Notes under the pieces: generated by a model
Databases searched by the model: none
What the model was told of the DNA's origin: nothing
Seen by the model: only the letters and a program-made list of their open reading frames with translations
Shown here: positions 44,320 to 53,491 of the stretch, piece after piece
Layout: every line of letters begins with the position of its first letter
How positions within the stretch are numbered: position 1 is the first letter of the stretch
Program-made: the position numbers and the translations under genes
Assembly: GCA_905221605.1 (NCBI GenBank)
Contig: CAJNDS010002147.1
Span: forward strand, 329,141-393,140
Source of the DNA: Symbiodinium natans
Lineage: Eukaryota; Sar; Dinophyceae; Suessiales; Symbiodiniaceae
DNA: 64,000 nucleotides
Direction: 5' to 3'

Positions 44320-45303
44320 CATCTGTATACTGCACTGGCCACATCAAACGGCCATACCAAACGGATTTCAGAGCATCTGTATACTGAACTGGCCACACCA
44401 CATAGCGTCCAATTTAGGCAAGACCAATAGCCTCTGCGCCAGGACCGCCGCCACCGGGCATTGTCGAACTCGGCGACGATGTCTGGCGGGCCGATAAGCC
44501 AACTACCGAACGAGTTCTGGTCGCTCTGCGCTCGCTCATTGGCCAGATTTCACCCGCGCATAGGCAAACGAAGACGCATGCACGGAACGGCAACTGCTAG
44601 ACCACCTGCCGCAGCTGCCTCCAGCGTGTGGTTGCTACTGCACATGTGGGCGTCCCCGCGGGCAAACCACGCCATCCGCACCATGCCTCCATCCCAATCC
44701 GCCGCTTACGCCAATGCCCATGACGAGGCTATTTGGCAGACTCTGCATGGGAGGCTGGGTCTCGGAGAAGATGCTGCCCCATGTCTCTGCGAGGAGGATG
44801 AAGCCCGCAAGATCTTGATTGAAGAAGGGTGGAGAACTGGCCGCGCGGCTGGTAATTTCAGGCCAGCGTGGCCAGACGACGATGGCCCCACTTCTGCTGC
44901 GACGCCACGCGTGTCACCGCTGACCTGCGCAAGTCACCCGCAGCCGCACGAGGATGCAGACCACAGCGCAGCGGCGCCGCAAGCAGACGCCTTACCCCCA
45001 AACTCACTCGCGGCGGGCTCCAACGCTTGGTCGCGCTCGTCCGCCTTCGCGCGCAACGTGCGCCGCCTGCTGTTCGCGCTGCGGCCGCTGGAGGCTGGTC
45101 CAGACGATGGCAAGGCATCATCTTTGTCGCAGTCCAACCATCCCTAGGTCGCGCATGGCCAGCCTTGCCGCAAGTGGGACCGGGAGCCGGGCCCAGCCTG
45201 GACAGGTTGCTGGACCTCGCCGGAGGCGCCGGGATGAGTCGGTTGCCGATGCGGCCGTAGGAGCCTGTAGGCCGTACACCACAGGCGCAAAAAAAAAAAA
45301 AAA
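42780..45303 (+). mobile_element. Decayed non-LTR retrotransposon, copy A
   Basis: Fragments of a dinoflagellate-type LINE polyprotein occur in order but in different frames. 42860-42960 has VDLAEELRSPVPTLQDVPPF. 43676-43850 has a reverse-transcriptase segment with EGCEQGDALAPALFALGQHD. 43890-44010 has the region where the catalytic YxDD/LDDL box should be, read as FLADLHDVTSSDRA, so the first Asp is Ala. About 44700-44790 has DEAIWQTLHGRLGLGEDA. 44990-45260 has the C-terminal tail. A 15-nt poly(A) at 45289-45303 marks the 3' end. A 41-bp minisatellite interrupts it at 44041-44405. Frameshifts, the lost Asp and missing middle parts show it is dead. The 5' limit is uncertain. Confidence 0.7.
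44041..44405 (+). repeat. 41-bp minisatellite inside LINE copy A
   Basis: About eight to nine units of roughly 41 bp, each beginning GGCCACACCAAACGGATTCC and ending near CATCTGTATACTGCACT. Two units carry extra short duplications. It sits between the reverse-transcriptase remnant and the C-terminal remnant of the LINE. Confidence 0.9.
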
Positions 45304-45579
45304 GTTGCATGTACGTATGCGTGGGGTAGATCAGGATGAGGGTATGGGCGTCTAATTGTGTATGATAGTACACGCCTGAACCATGACTTCCCTCAACGCG
45401 AGCATGACCGGCCGGAAATCAGGGAACGTCATTCGACTTCGAGATCCTAATTCTCAGGATATTTCACGATATGCTCGCTGTCTAGGATCAAGGTCGCAGC
45501 TTGTTAGCTTCATCGTGACCTGGCGCAGGATGTTTTCGGTGCGTACACGGGACGATGAGTTGCCCAAAGACTTGATTTT

Positions 45580-45702
45580 GTGTCGATGTTCCTTGCTCAA
45601 GGGGCGCCTGACCTCAAGAATCGCGACGGCAAAGCACCAATCCAATGCGCAAAGCAAGCGGGTGAGGATCTGAAAAACATTCAGAAATGGGAAAAAACAC
45701 AT
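45580..45702 (+). pseudogene. Ankyrin-like reading frame, left part, broken by LINE insertion
   Basis: The frame reads FLAQGAPDLKNRDGKAPIQC and continues to KWEKTH. This resembles an ankyrin repeat (G-A-x-P...N-x-D-G-x-x-P...A). It runs without a stop into the 11-bp target duplication. Beyond the inserted LINE the same frame resumes at 47058. It may be an exon of a larger gene; an acceptor (GCTCAAG) precedes 45600. Confidence 0.5.
45692..45702 (+). repeat. Target-site duplication, left copy
   Basis: AAAAAACACAT here is repeated at 47047-47057, at the two ends of LINE copy B. The right copy is contiguous with the poly(A) tail, as expected for target-primed reverse transcription. Confidence 0.85.
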
Positions 45703-47046
45703 ACTGCGTTGCCTGGCGACCTTGCTGTCGGGGGGGGAAGTACCGCTGGACATCCCGCCTCAGAGCGAGCGGCGAGCCCACTTGCCGCTGCGCATGGGCG
45801 GCCTCGGCTTGTCGCCGGCCAGGGAGCACAGGCACGCGGCGTATTGGGCCTCCTGGGCAGACACCGTCACCGCGCTGCAGGAGTGCCACCCCGGCACGCT
45901 CGCCGCACTCATGCGGCCCCTGCTGGATGTCGCGGCAGCGGGTGTGCCCCCCAGCGTCATGGAGGCAGAGCACGCTGCACAGTGCCTACGCTCGCAGGGG
46001 TACAACGCGCCAACGTGGGCAGCGCTGTTGGAGGGCACGGTCCCCCCCAACCTGGAAGACGATGCCGGGCCCTCCGCCCCAACGAGGCGAGGATGGCAGC
46101 AAAGTGCCGGAGCTGCTGTGGACAAGCGCGCGCTCGAGATGCTGTTTTCTGACTTGGATAGTGCATCCCGGGCGCTGCTGCTGTCCCAAAGCGGCGAAGG
46201 TGCCAGCTGCGCGATCACCGCCATCCCGAGCTGCCCGGACTTCGTCGTCGACAGCGGGGAGTTCCGCACCTTCCTGCTTCGGCGGCTACGACTGGCGTTG
46301 CCGCTCGCCCCACGCCGATGCCGCTGCGGCAGAACCCTCGATGAGCTCGGGGACCACCGTTCCGCCTGCGCACAGGTTGGGGTGCTAGCGCATAGGGCGG
46401 GGCCACTGGAGCGGGCTGCTGCTCGCATCTGCCGTGAGGCCGGCGCCCGGGTGGCCACCAGCGTCGCTCTCCGGGACCTCAACCTCGACGTGCCGGCGAC
46501 CGATGGTCGGCGGATCGAGGTGGTGGCCAACGGCCTGCCTTTGTGGCAGGGGGCGCAAATCGCGGTTGACACCACCTTGGTTTGCCCCGTCCGACGCGAC
46601 GGGCAAGCGCGACCGGGCGCGGATGCGAGGCCGGGTCTCGCCCTGGAGCAGGCTGCCCAGCGCAAGATGCGCACGTACCCTGAGCTTCAGCCGGGCGGAC
46701 GGGGCCGCTGCCGCCTCGTCGTGTTCGGCCTGGAGGTCGGGGGCCGCTTCAGCAGCGGGACGCTGGCTTTCATTCGCCGCCTCGCACGGGTCCGCAGCCG
46801 CGTGCGGGCCCCCTGGGCGCAAATTGCTGCGGCGCGGGCGCTGACACGGCGGTGGACGGCCCTTGCAGGGCTCGCTGCCATGCGGGCCCACGCGCAGTCC
46901 CTGCTGGAGCTGCCGGTCAGCACGCGGGACGCCGGTGATGGCGCAGAGATCCCCTTGGGGGACCTGCTCGCTGACCGGCTGTGATGCGGGGGCGAAGGCT
47001 GAGAACTGTCACGTGCAGGTGCAAAAAGGTGCGAGAAAAAAAAAAA
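45703..47046 (+). mobile_element. 5'-truncated non-LTR retrotransposon, copy B
   Basis: A 1.34-kb insertion bounded by an 11-bp target duplication, with a 3' poly(A) (47036-47052). It retains only the last third of a LINE polyprotein. Severe 5' truncation is typical of LINE integration. The reading frame is intact, so the insertion is fairly young compared with copy A. It shares family features with copy A's remnants but covers a different part of the polyprotein. Confidence 0.88.
45722..46984 (+). CDS. C-terminal part of a LINE polyprotein (zinc-finger-like and endonuclease-like regions)
   Basis: 420 codons, uninterrupted. Residues 20-40 read RMGGLGLSPA, a segment that follows the reverse transcriptase in this group. 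A Cys/His cluster near residues 200-218, CRCGRTLDELGDHRSAC, fits a zinc-binding knuckle. The following RAGPLERAAARICREAGARV, then RRIEVVANGLPL and AVDTTLVCP, resemble the restriction-endonuclease-like domain of early-branching LINEs such as R2 (D and E/D-x-T residues visible). The tail is rich in Arg and Ala. The reverse transcriptase itself is absent, so the fragment cannot mobilise itself. The first in-frame ATG at 45722 is incidental. Confidence 0.75.
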   Translation: MLSGGEVPLDIPPQSERRAHLPLRMGGLGLSPAREHRHAAYWASWADTVTALQECHPGTLAALMRPLLDVAAAGVPPSVMEAEHAAQCLRSQGYNAPTWAALLEGTVPPNLEDDAGPSAPTRRGWQQSAGAAVDKRALEMLFSDLDSASRALLLSQSGEGASCAITAIPSCPDFVVDSGEFRTFLLRRLRLALPLAPRRCRCGRTLDELGDHRSACAQVGVLAHRAGPLERAAARICREAGARVATSVALRDLNLDVPATDGRRIEVVANGLPLWQGAQIAVDTTLVCPVRRDGQARPGADARPGLALEQAAQRKMRTYPELQPGGRGRCRLVVFGLEVGGRFSSGTLAFIRRLARVRSRVRAPWAQIAAARALTRRWTALAGLAAMRAHAQSLLELPVSTRDAGDGAEIPLGDLLADRL

Positions 47047-47057
47047 AAAAAACACAT

Positions 47058-47186
47058 GATCGGAAGCTATCCTGTTCACAGAGCAGAGACGAACTTTACC
47101 AAGAAATGCTTGCATTTGCTCGACACGTTTGTGCCGCAACCAGTGCCGAAGAAACCACGGCTTGGTCCATAACCGCTGAGGTATGA
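47058..47186 (+). pseudogene. Ankyrin-like reading frame, right part
   Basis: Directly after the right target duplication the frame DRKLSCSQSRDELYQEMLAF continues in the same phase as the part left of the LINE and ends at TGA 47184-47186. GAG followed by GTATGA could also be a splice donor. The pre-insertion locus therefore had one open frame across this point. Confidence 0.5.
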
Positions 47187-48290
47187 AAATGAAGGGATAA
47201 GCAAGGTGCCAGGCAAAAAGTCAAAAAACAAGCTGATATACCGTAGAAACCGCGGCGCGGCCGCTGTGTGCAAAGTTGTGCGGGTGCTGGCGCTCACCCC
47301 AATTCCATGTCCTGGGATGCTTGTGGCCGCCTGGCGGTTGTGCCACAAGTTCCGGACCAGTTTGCAATCCACGAAATTCGCCGTAGATGAAGGCAGCGTG
47401 GCCAGAAAATCACAGATCCATGTGGTGGGCGAAGTGTGACATCACCGAGACATTGCTGCAGGAATTTCTTGAATTTAGTGAAGTTCTCTGTCTGTGAGAG
47501 TGTGTTGGGCCGGTGCCATGCTGGCTGCTGGTGTTGCCGTAATGTTTGACTGACTCGTGCTGTTGTTTGTTGGCGGTTCTTCTACGTGCTGACCTTTTGT
47601 CTTGCGGCCTGGAAATCTTCTGGTTGTGTGGTCTACACGGGGCTGACTGAGTGTCCAGCAACTCGCCATGTCATGTGCTAGCTGGGCCTGCGCTAGCTGG
47701 CCTCAGGTGCCGTTTACTGTCGTCAAGAACGTTTACATGCTAGAGACCCCAAGATAGTCCACCTACCTTTAATGGTCTAGCTTCGTAGTGCGCAGTAGGC
47801 AGCGGCTAAGTAGTCAAGGTAACAAAGCACGAATGTGGCAGAGGCCCGGATGCACAAAAGTGACAGTATAACATTGCTTCACCAAGGATACCTCACCAAG
47901 ACACATACCTCCCCCCCACCAGCGACGCCCATGGCGTGCAGATGGTGCCGATGCTGTCGCATTCCGGACACTTGCTGCGGCGTGGATTTGCACAACCTGT
48001 TTGCATACAGTGTCTCGGCATATCCTCGCATCATTGCAAACCCAAGCGCAGGGGCGTCCTTCAGCTGCGAGATTCCAGGGAATGTTCAGGATTGGGTCAT
48101 TTGCACATGGGTCACATGGGCGTACAAGATCCCAAGCGCTCCGTTTCTGGCCCCGGCGGGGCCCTATGGTTACTCCTTGTGAGACTTGGCAAATGTTAAT
48201 GTTGCCGCAGGCACCACCAAATACATCGTCATCCGAGATGCCCGACTGGGCCCCGCGCTTGGATGGTTTAAAAGTTTAAGGTTTAGGGTC
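47187..48290. other. Spacer without a recognised gene
   Basis: Unique DNA almost free of telomere-like repeat. Frames near 47835-48280 contain Cys-rich peptides (CRWCRCCRIPDTCCG) but in three overlapping frames none shows a domain. I see no RNA gene. Confidence 0.5.
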
Positions 48291-48558
48291 TGGGGTCTAG
48301 GGTCTTTAGGGTCTTTAGGGTCTTTAGGGTCTTTAGGGTCTTTAGGGTCTTTAGGGTCTTTAGGGTCTTTAGGGTCTTTAGGGTCTTTAGGGTCCTTAGG
48401 GTCCTTAGGGTCCTTAGGGTTTAGGGTCCTTAGGGTTTAGGGTTTAGGGTTTAGGGTTTAGGGTTTAGGGTTTAGGGTTTAGGGTTTAGGGTTTAGGGTT
48501 TAGGGTTTAGGGTTTAGGGTTCAAGGATTAGGGTTTAGGGTTTAGGGTTGCTTGTTGG
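48290..48558 (+). repeat. GGGTCTTTA array passing into TTTAGGG
   Basis: About 15 nonamers of GGGTCTTTA, the last ones changed to GGGTCCTTA, are followed by about 17 TTTAGGG units. The Ser-Leu-Gly frame across it is a repeat translation. It lies just upstream of the membrane-protein exons at 48601. Confidence 0.92.
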
Positions 48559-48600
48559 TCAAGCCGATGCCGTGCGGTTCGTTATGGTTCGTTTCATGGC

Positions 48601-50550
48601 ATGAGAGGCTTGCTGCACTACACGCTGATGTTCTTCATCGTCGTGTACATATTGGTTTACCAGCTCATCGGGAACCTAGGCGGACATTGCGGCATGCACT
48701 TGGCCGTGGGATGTTGGTGTGTTAAGTCTTCGTGCTCCACTCATCGCAGGTTACCTCAAGTTCGATGCTGCGCAGAATACAGTGCGGCTGACGCTGCAAG
48801 AGCCTACTGCGGGTTGCAACCCGAACGACGTGGGTTGCAAGGTCTCCTTGCGCATGATGCCTCATGCTGCCCATTTATGCATCCTTTGCAATGCACCCTC
48901 CTGTGTCGCCAGGACAGCTTTGCACCACTTAGCCACCTCCCATATTGCTGCGCGCAGAATTCAAGCTGCAAAACAAATGACGATGGGTCGTGCTCGCTTC
49001 TTGGCGACATTGGCTAGTTGGAGTAGCCGCGATTCGCATTGAGAAACGCCCTGGAAACGCCTATGTCAAATGTGTCATATATTGTATTTACTAAATGCAC
49101 TACACACACATACATACATATATATATATACACACATACATATACCTACATACACACTGCATATTGTACTATAAAAATAAACGAAAACAAATAGGAAAAA
49201 ATAAAAAAAAATATATATATATATTTATATGGTGATATATATATATATACATACATATATGTATGGTATATGTTGTCCATGAGCGAGCAACAAGGTGCGA
49301 TTACCGACCCACTTTCAAGGACTGGTGCCATAGGACTTTGTGACCACACGACGGAGGGGAAAAGGAGTATGGGTTTAGGATTCATGAAGCTACTTTTGGC
49401 TTAGGAGCACCAAAAAAACAAAGATAGCAATCCCCACATTGCCCATATAAGGAAGAGCTCGTTTGTTTTTTTTTGGGGGGGGGGGGGGGGGGGGGGGGGG
49501 GGAGGCGGGTCCTCAAGCAGATGGTAGCAGAGGGTTTAGGATTTAGGGTCCGCTGCACCTGGGAGTCCAAGTGCTGCTCTGGGGGGGGGGGGGGGGGGGG
49601 GGGGGGGGCAAGATGGTGTTGGGATCGTCGAGGGGTTCCGCGGCCACATGCCAAGAAGCTACTTGAAGGTTCATGGGTAGTTAGAAGTAGAGTTATAAGT
49701 GGAGGAACTATGGTTTTAACCTTCCGTAGGGTACTTATATCCCCTACTTGTAAGTACCCATTTGTTGTCACAGCAGGCCGCAGCTATGTCACTGCAGCTT
49801 GAAGGGCTTAGGGTTTAGGGTTTAGGGTTTAGAAACTCTTGAGCAGCGTGCTCGCGCTTTACCAGCATGTTTTGCATAATCCCAGGTGTTTTCTCCCACA
49901 CGTGGGTTTTTCATTGCACCCCCTGCCGCCCACAGACGTAGGAGTGGCTTTGTACAGGGGGTCTTCAGAAGATTTCGGCAGTCCCTTGCATCCTAGACCC
50001 TTAACCCTAAACCCTAAACCCTAAACCCCAAACCCTAAACCCTGAACCCTAAACCCTAAACCCTAAACCCTAAACCCTAAACCCTAAACCCTAAACCCTT
50101 ACAGTAACCCTAGAGTCGACACAACCCTAAACCCTACCTTCCCGCCCGGAGGATTACAACTGCACGTGGCTGTCGGGAACTTCGGCGGCCGCGATACGTG
50201 AAAGCTCCATCGTCGTCTCGACATTCTTGCACGCCCCGAAGTCGCAGGTTTTAGGGTTTAGGGTTTCGGGTTTAGGGTACGAAAAGGGTTAGTTAGGGCT
50301 TGACGTGGTTTATGCTCAGCCCCCTATCCCCAAAACAAGATCGCAGAGAGGAAACTTAGCGTGGGTTCAGAGGTTTAGGGGTCAACAGAGTTTCTCCCCC
50401 ACCTCTAAACCCTAAAGCCTAAAGTCCAAACCCTAAACCCTAAACCCTCGTTTGCCCAAGGAGTACACCATGACTCTGAACACAAGCTGCTTCACTTCGT
50501 ACCCATCTGCCGCCCCGAGCTGCGATGAGTTGTACATTGTGCAGGAGAAG
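48601..50550 (+). CDS. Membrane protein with Cys-containing ectodomain (possibly P2X-like), 5 exons
   Basis: Exons: 48601-about 48687, 48750-48841, 48913-48981, 50152-50247 and 50461-50550. The first encodes a transmembrane segment, LHYTLMFFIVVYILVYQLIG. The next three join in phase and give YLKFDAAQNTVRLTLQ, GCNPNDVGCK, DSFAPLSHLPYC and YNCTWLSGTSAAAIRESSIV. The fifth gives EYTMTLNTSCFTSYPS and CDELYIVQ. Paired Cys and N-glycosylation sequons (NSS, NCT, NTS) suggest an extracellular or lumenal domain. One membrane pass followed by a Cys-rich ectodomain recalls P2X-type channels, but key P2X residues are not identifiable, so this name is tentative. Donors include GC (48688, 50551), GT (48842, 50248) and GA (48982). 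The 3' end is not found before 52.5 kb. An ATG at 48601 could be the start or an internal Met. Confidence 0.55.
49080..49270. repeat. AT-rich microsatellite in the membrane-protein intron
   Basis: TA, CATA and A-rich tracts in the intron between the exons ending 48981 and starting 50152. The same intron contains two G homopolymers (49477-49502 and 49580-49608) and, at 49662-49760, a partial MITE family 1 copy. Confidence 0.85.
49662..49760. mobile_element. MITE family 1, partial copy
   Basis: Left end CTTGAAGGTTCATGGGTA matches the terminal repeat at 22078. The right side ends CTTGTAAGTACCCA, lacking the last part of the inverted repeat. The interior contains AGTAGAGTTATAAGTGG-type sequence shared with the copies near 39460. 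Confidence 0.6.
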
Positions 50551-52542
50551 GCCACGCCTTCTGGGTGGTTGCCTTGGGGTTCGGAAAGGAAGTCTGTAAA
50601 TCTGTTTAGGGTTTAGGGTTTAGGGTTACTGTTTAGGGTTTTGGGGTACATTTATCCGAGGTGAATTCGGAGGCACGCAGACAAAGACATACCAGGTTTC
50701 AGGGCATGGTGGTTTCGGGTCAGCTTGACTCGACTCAACTTGTTTGCATATTTCCCCCTGTGGCAACCCCAAAACCCCTAAACAACTAAACCCTATACCC
50801 CAAAAGCCCTAAACCCTAAACCCTAAACTCTAAACCCTAAACCCTAAACTCTAAACCCTAAACCCTGAACCCTATCAGGCCTAAGAACCGTTGAGCCCTG
50901 CTATGCGTGACGTTCCTGAAGCGGCTCCTGGCTGCTGCCGGAGGTTTACAGGGGCCATAGGGGCCCAATAATTTTATTCTGTGTGTTTATTTTTATACAT
51001 GCGTAAACAAAGACTACAAATAAACAAGTAAATCAATACATATAAAAAAAGATATAAATAAATAAATAAATAAGTGTATATATATATATACACATAAAGA
51101 TGTATACATATATATGTATATATACGCAGTAGTAAATATTTATATATATACACAGTAATATAAACACATATGCATACATGAACATGTGTTTCATTCTTTC
51201 TTCATGTGGGTTTGGGCGGCAGGCATTGTATGCTTTCCACTGTAGGTTTCGGGCGAAGGTTGTTATTGCTCCCCAACACCCGAATCCTGTGAACTGGTTT
51301 GTCGTCAGGCGCAGGCCTTCACTGCAGATGTGGAATCCTTCACGCTTCTCATAGCCGCTTGCTCAAACAGTAGCCTGTGTGCGCAGACAGGGGGTCGGAG
51401 GTTCATGGTTTAGGGTTTAGGGTTGAAGCTTTAGGGTTTAAGCTTTAGGGCTTAGGGTTTAGGGATGGGTTTCGTTTGAGGTCCAGGGCTTGGAGGCCCA
51501 TCGTCAAGAGCTGTGCTTTTTGTTGTGGCAGAATTGCATGGTGCAGTAGTGTGGGTGAGCTCATTGATGTGCATTTTTGCTGGCGCTCTACATGGCGTTG
51601 CGCCAGAATATGTATACCTCCTACCTAAGCCAGGTCTGAATACCCCGAACGCCTCAATCACTCCCGGAACTGTGCAGTTGCTATGTTACAGCTTCCAAAG
51701 TTTGTCAGACATCAGGGAAGTGTCACCCTTCAGTGCGGCTGGTCTGCTTTGTGAAATTCTCAGGTTCGAGGGCACTGGTGGTTTGAGGTTCAGGGTTTAT
51801 TGAAATTATTCAGGGTTCAGGGCCGGGGAAAGTTTCGACCAAAGTGTCGAAGAGTTTCGGTGTTCAAACTTCTGAATAAGTTCAAGTTAAAGGGGGCTTG
51901 AGGATTTAGGGTTTAGGGTTTAGGGTGGTTTCTTCTCTGCTCGTCCAGGATTTTGATGAGTCGTTGTATCATTGTACCTGCGGCGTGGTTCGTCCGGGTT
52001 AGGTTTTACTGGGATGTGCAGTCGTACCCTACACCCTACACCTTAAACCCTAAACCCCTAGACCCTGTTGGCTTGTCTGTTTTTCTACTTCCGTCAGAAG
52101 TAGGAGATGTGTGGAGTAGTGTTTGAGACTCTGCCCCTAAACCCTTAGCCTAAAGGCAGCGCCTCTTGTTGCGGTCCCGTGCATGCCGGAAAGCGTGCAA
52201 AACATGAGGTTTGGCGCATCGCATGCGTGTCTTCTTCTTCCAAAAACGTCAAACATCCTTGGCAGAAACCGCCCCGCCCCCGTACCCCCCTCCCCCCACC
52301 CCTATAGCCGCTCCCCCACGCCCCCCGAAGACCCTTAAACGTGCAAAACCCTCGAGGCCGCAATGAGCGGCGATAGCCTAGACCCTAAACCACCCTTGTT
52401 TGCTGAACCCCCCCATGAAATCAAGATCATCATTCATTCCTATAAACCCATATATGGAAGAATGTTCTTCATGTTTGTGTTTTTTTTGTTTATTTGGGGG
52501 AGGGGGGGGGGCGGCTTCTGAAGCAAGTAGTAGTAACCCTAA
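50551..52542. other. Downstream part of the membrane-protein locus, not resolved
   Basis: CCCTAAA-type units (50805-50870), an AT-rich microsatellite block (50960-51180) and unique DNA. Frames at 51513-51803 may hold further exons, but I cannot join them. A C-rich stretch lies at 52262-52325. A G tract and CCCCAAA units lead into the array at 52543. Confidence 0.5.
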
Positions 52543-52645
52543 ACCCCAAACCCCAAACCCCAAACCCTAAACCCTAAACCCTAAACCCTAACCCTAAACC
52601 CTAAACCCTAAACCCTAAACCCTAAACCCTAAACCCTAAACCCTA
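52543..52645 (+). repeat. CCCTAAA array, left flank of the Copia element
   Basis: CCCCAAA and CCCTAAA units end with CCCTA at 52641-52645. The other half of the array continues at 62485-62565, so the retrotransposon sits inside what was one array. Confidence 0.92.
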
Positions 52646-52853
52646 TACGGGGGGCAACCGAAGGAGGACAGGGAACAAAACAGTCAACCCCAACAGAAGC
52701 CCTTGATCCCCTGGACCAACCAACACCAAACCCAGAAAGACACTTTTCCTCAGGGCGCATTGCCCAAGTTCTTGAGCCAAAAATTTCCGGGTACATTGAC
52801 CCCTTCAACTCCCATCACCAACTCCTTTCTACAATACCAGTTGCAGCTCCGCA
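52646..52853 (-). repeat. 3' LTR of the Copia element
   Basis: 208 bp. On the element strand it starts TGCGGAGCTGCAACTGG and ends GGTTGCCCCCCGTA, so the ends are TG...TA and not the usual TG...CA. By reading it is identical to the copy at 62277-62484. Confidence 0.92.
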
Positions 52854-52861
52854 CTCCCCCT
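52854..52861 (-). promoter_or_regulatory. Polypurine tract
   Basis: AGGGGGAG on the element strand, directly upstream of the 3' LTR. This is where plus-strand DNA synthesis of LTR elements is primed. Confidence 0.7.
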
Positions 52862-53038
52862 GTCCTAGCATTTCCTAGGACACATTGGAGGTGCAGTTCT
52901 TTGGCCAAAAACCGCCATTTAGGCAGCAGCCAGCTGCTTGAAATGCACATTATGGTTTTACGTCATCCAGGACGAACCTTCAGCTCATTGGCCGAATCCT
53001 TTACCGTTGAGGATTTCTTCACCTCGCACTTGAAAAAT

Positions 53039-53440
53039 TCACGTTCCAGCGGCCCGTTCCTCACCAAGGAACTCGGCATTCACCACCCAGCCATCCTTGA
53101 GGCAATGCTTACAAAGCGTCTTAGCCCTGGGCTGTGAATATCGCAGAACATCACAGTCACCACTCGCAGGAATAACCACCGCTTTCTTGACCCACAGCCA
53201 TTTATACAGCCGTCGAAAAAGGCACCATGCCAATTCCCAGAGTGTAATTGCTGCCACCAAATACGCGACAAGGTCTGAATTGTTGATAACCATTTCAATA
53301 CCTTGAGCCAGAACCATCACCGTAGATGTGTTGGCGACCTTGCACACCCCTTCTTCCGAGCAAAAGAAACCAGCAGTTGACACTTCTTCGCCACCAGTTG
53401 CCATCCCTTGCAGAGATGCAGCCACCATCATGACCGCCAT
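53039..53440 (-). CDS. ORF3: small membrane protein between pol and the 3' LTR
   Basis: 133 codons from the ATG at 53440. It starts with a hydrophobic segment (MAVMMVAASLQGMATGG) that could be a signal peptide. A second hydrophobic stretch with aromatic and basic residues (LVAYLVAAITLWELAWCLF, then RRLYKWLWVKK) is a likely transmembrane segment. The C-terminus has a Cys cluster (CDVLRY...LCKHC). It lies where env-like genes sit in other LTR elements, but I see no envelope-protein signature. It is in the same frame as ORF2, starting 17 codons after the ORF2 UAG, with no other stop between, so readthrough could make an ORF2-ORF3 fusion. Function unknown; a role in membrane localisation is inference. 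Confidence 0.6.
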   Translation of the reverse strand: MAVMMVAASLQGMATGGEEVSTAGFFCSEEGVCKVANTSTVMVLAQGIEMVINNSDLVAYLVAAITLWELAWCLFRRLYKWLWVKKAVVIPASGDCDVLRYSQPRAKTLCKHCLKDGWVVNAEFLGEERAAGT

Positions 53441-53491
53441 TGCAAGCGAGGCCCTCTTCAAGTCAGTCCCTTGTACCAACAGTCGGAGACC

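Noticed and set aside
43362-44396. 344-codon minus-strand frame
   Set aside because: It lies antisense to LINE copy A and runs through the 41-bp minisatellite; no domain is seen and the GC-rich composition favours antisense open frames.
45760-46674. 304-codon minus-strand frame
   Set aside because: Antisense shadow of the LINE C-terminal frame, which has the recognisable motifs.
40600-48600. Dinoflagellate spliced-leader relics
   Set aside because: Some GGCTCAAG-like strings occur, but none extends to a convincing spliced-leader match.
48601-49017. A single uninterrupted 138-codon gene
   Set aside because: The frame is open by chance across two short introns; the conserved-looking segments are in different frames and join at AG-bounded splice sites.
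49477-49608. G homopolymers as meaningful quadruplex signals
   Set aside because: Runs of about 25 G are often assembly or sequencing artefacts and show no link to nearby features.
53039-53440. ORF3 as a retroviral-type envelope gene
   Set aside because: It is only 133 codons with one or two membrane segments and no envelope features; kept as a membrane protein of unknown role.
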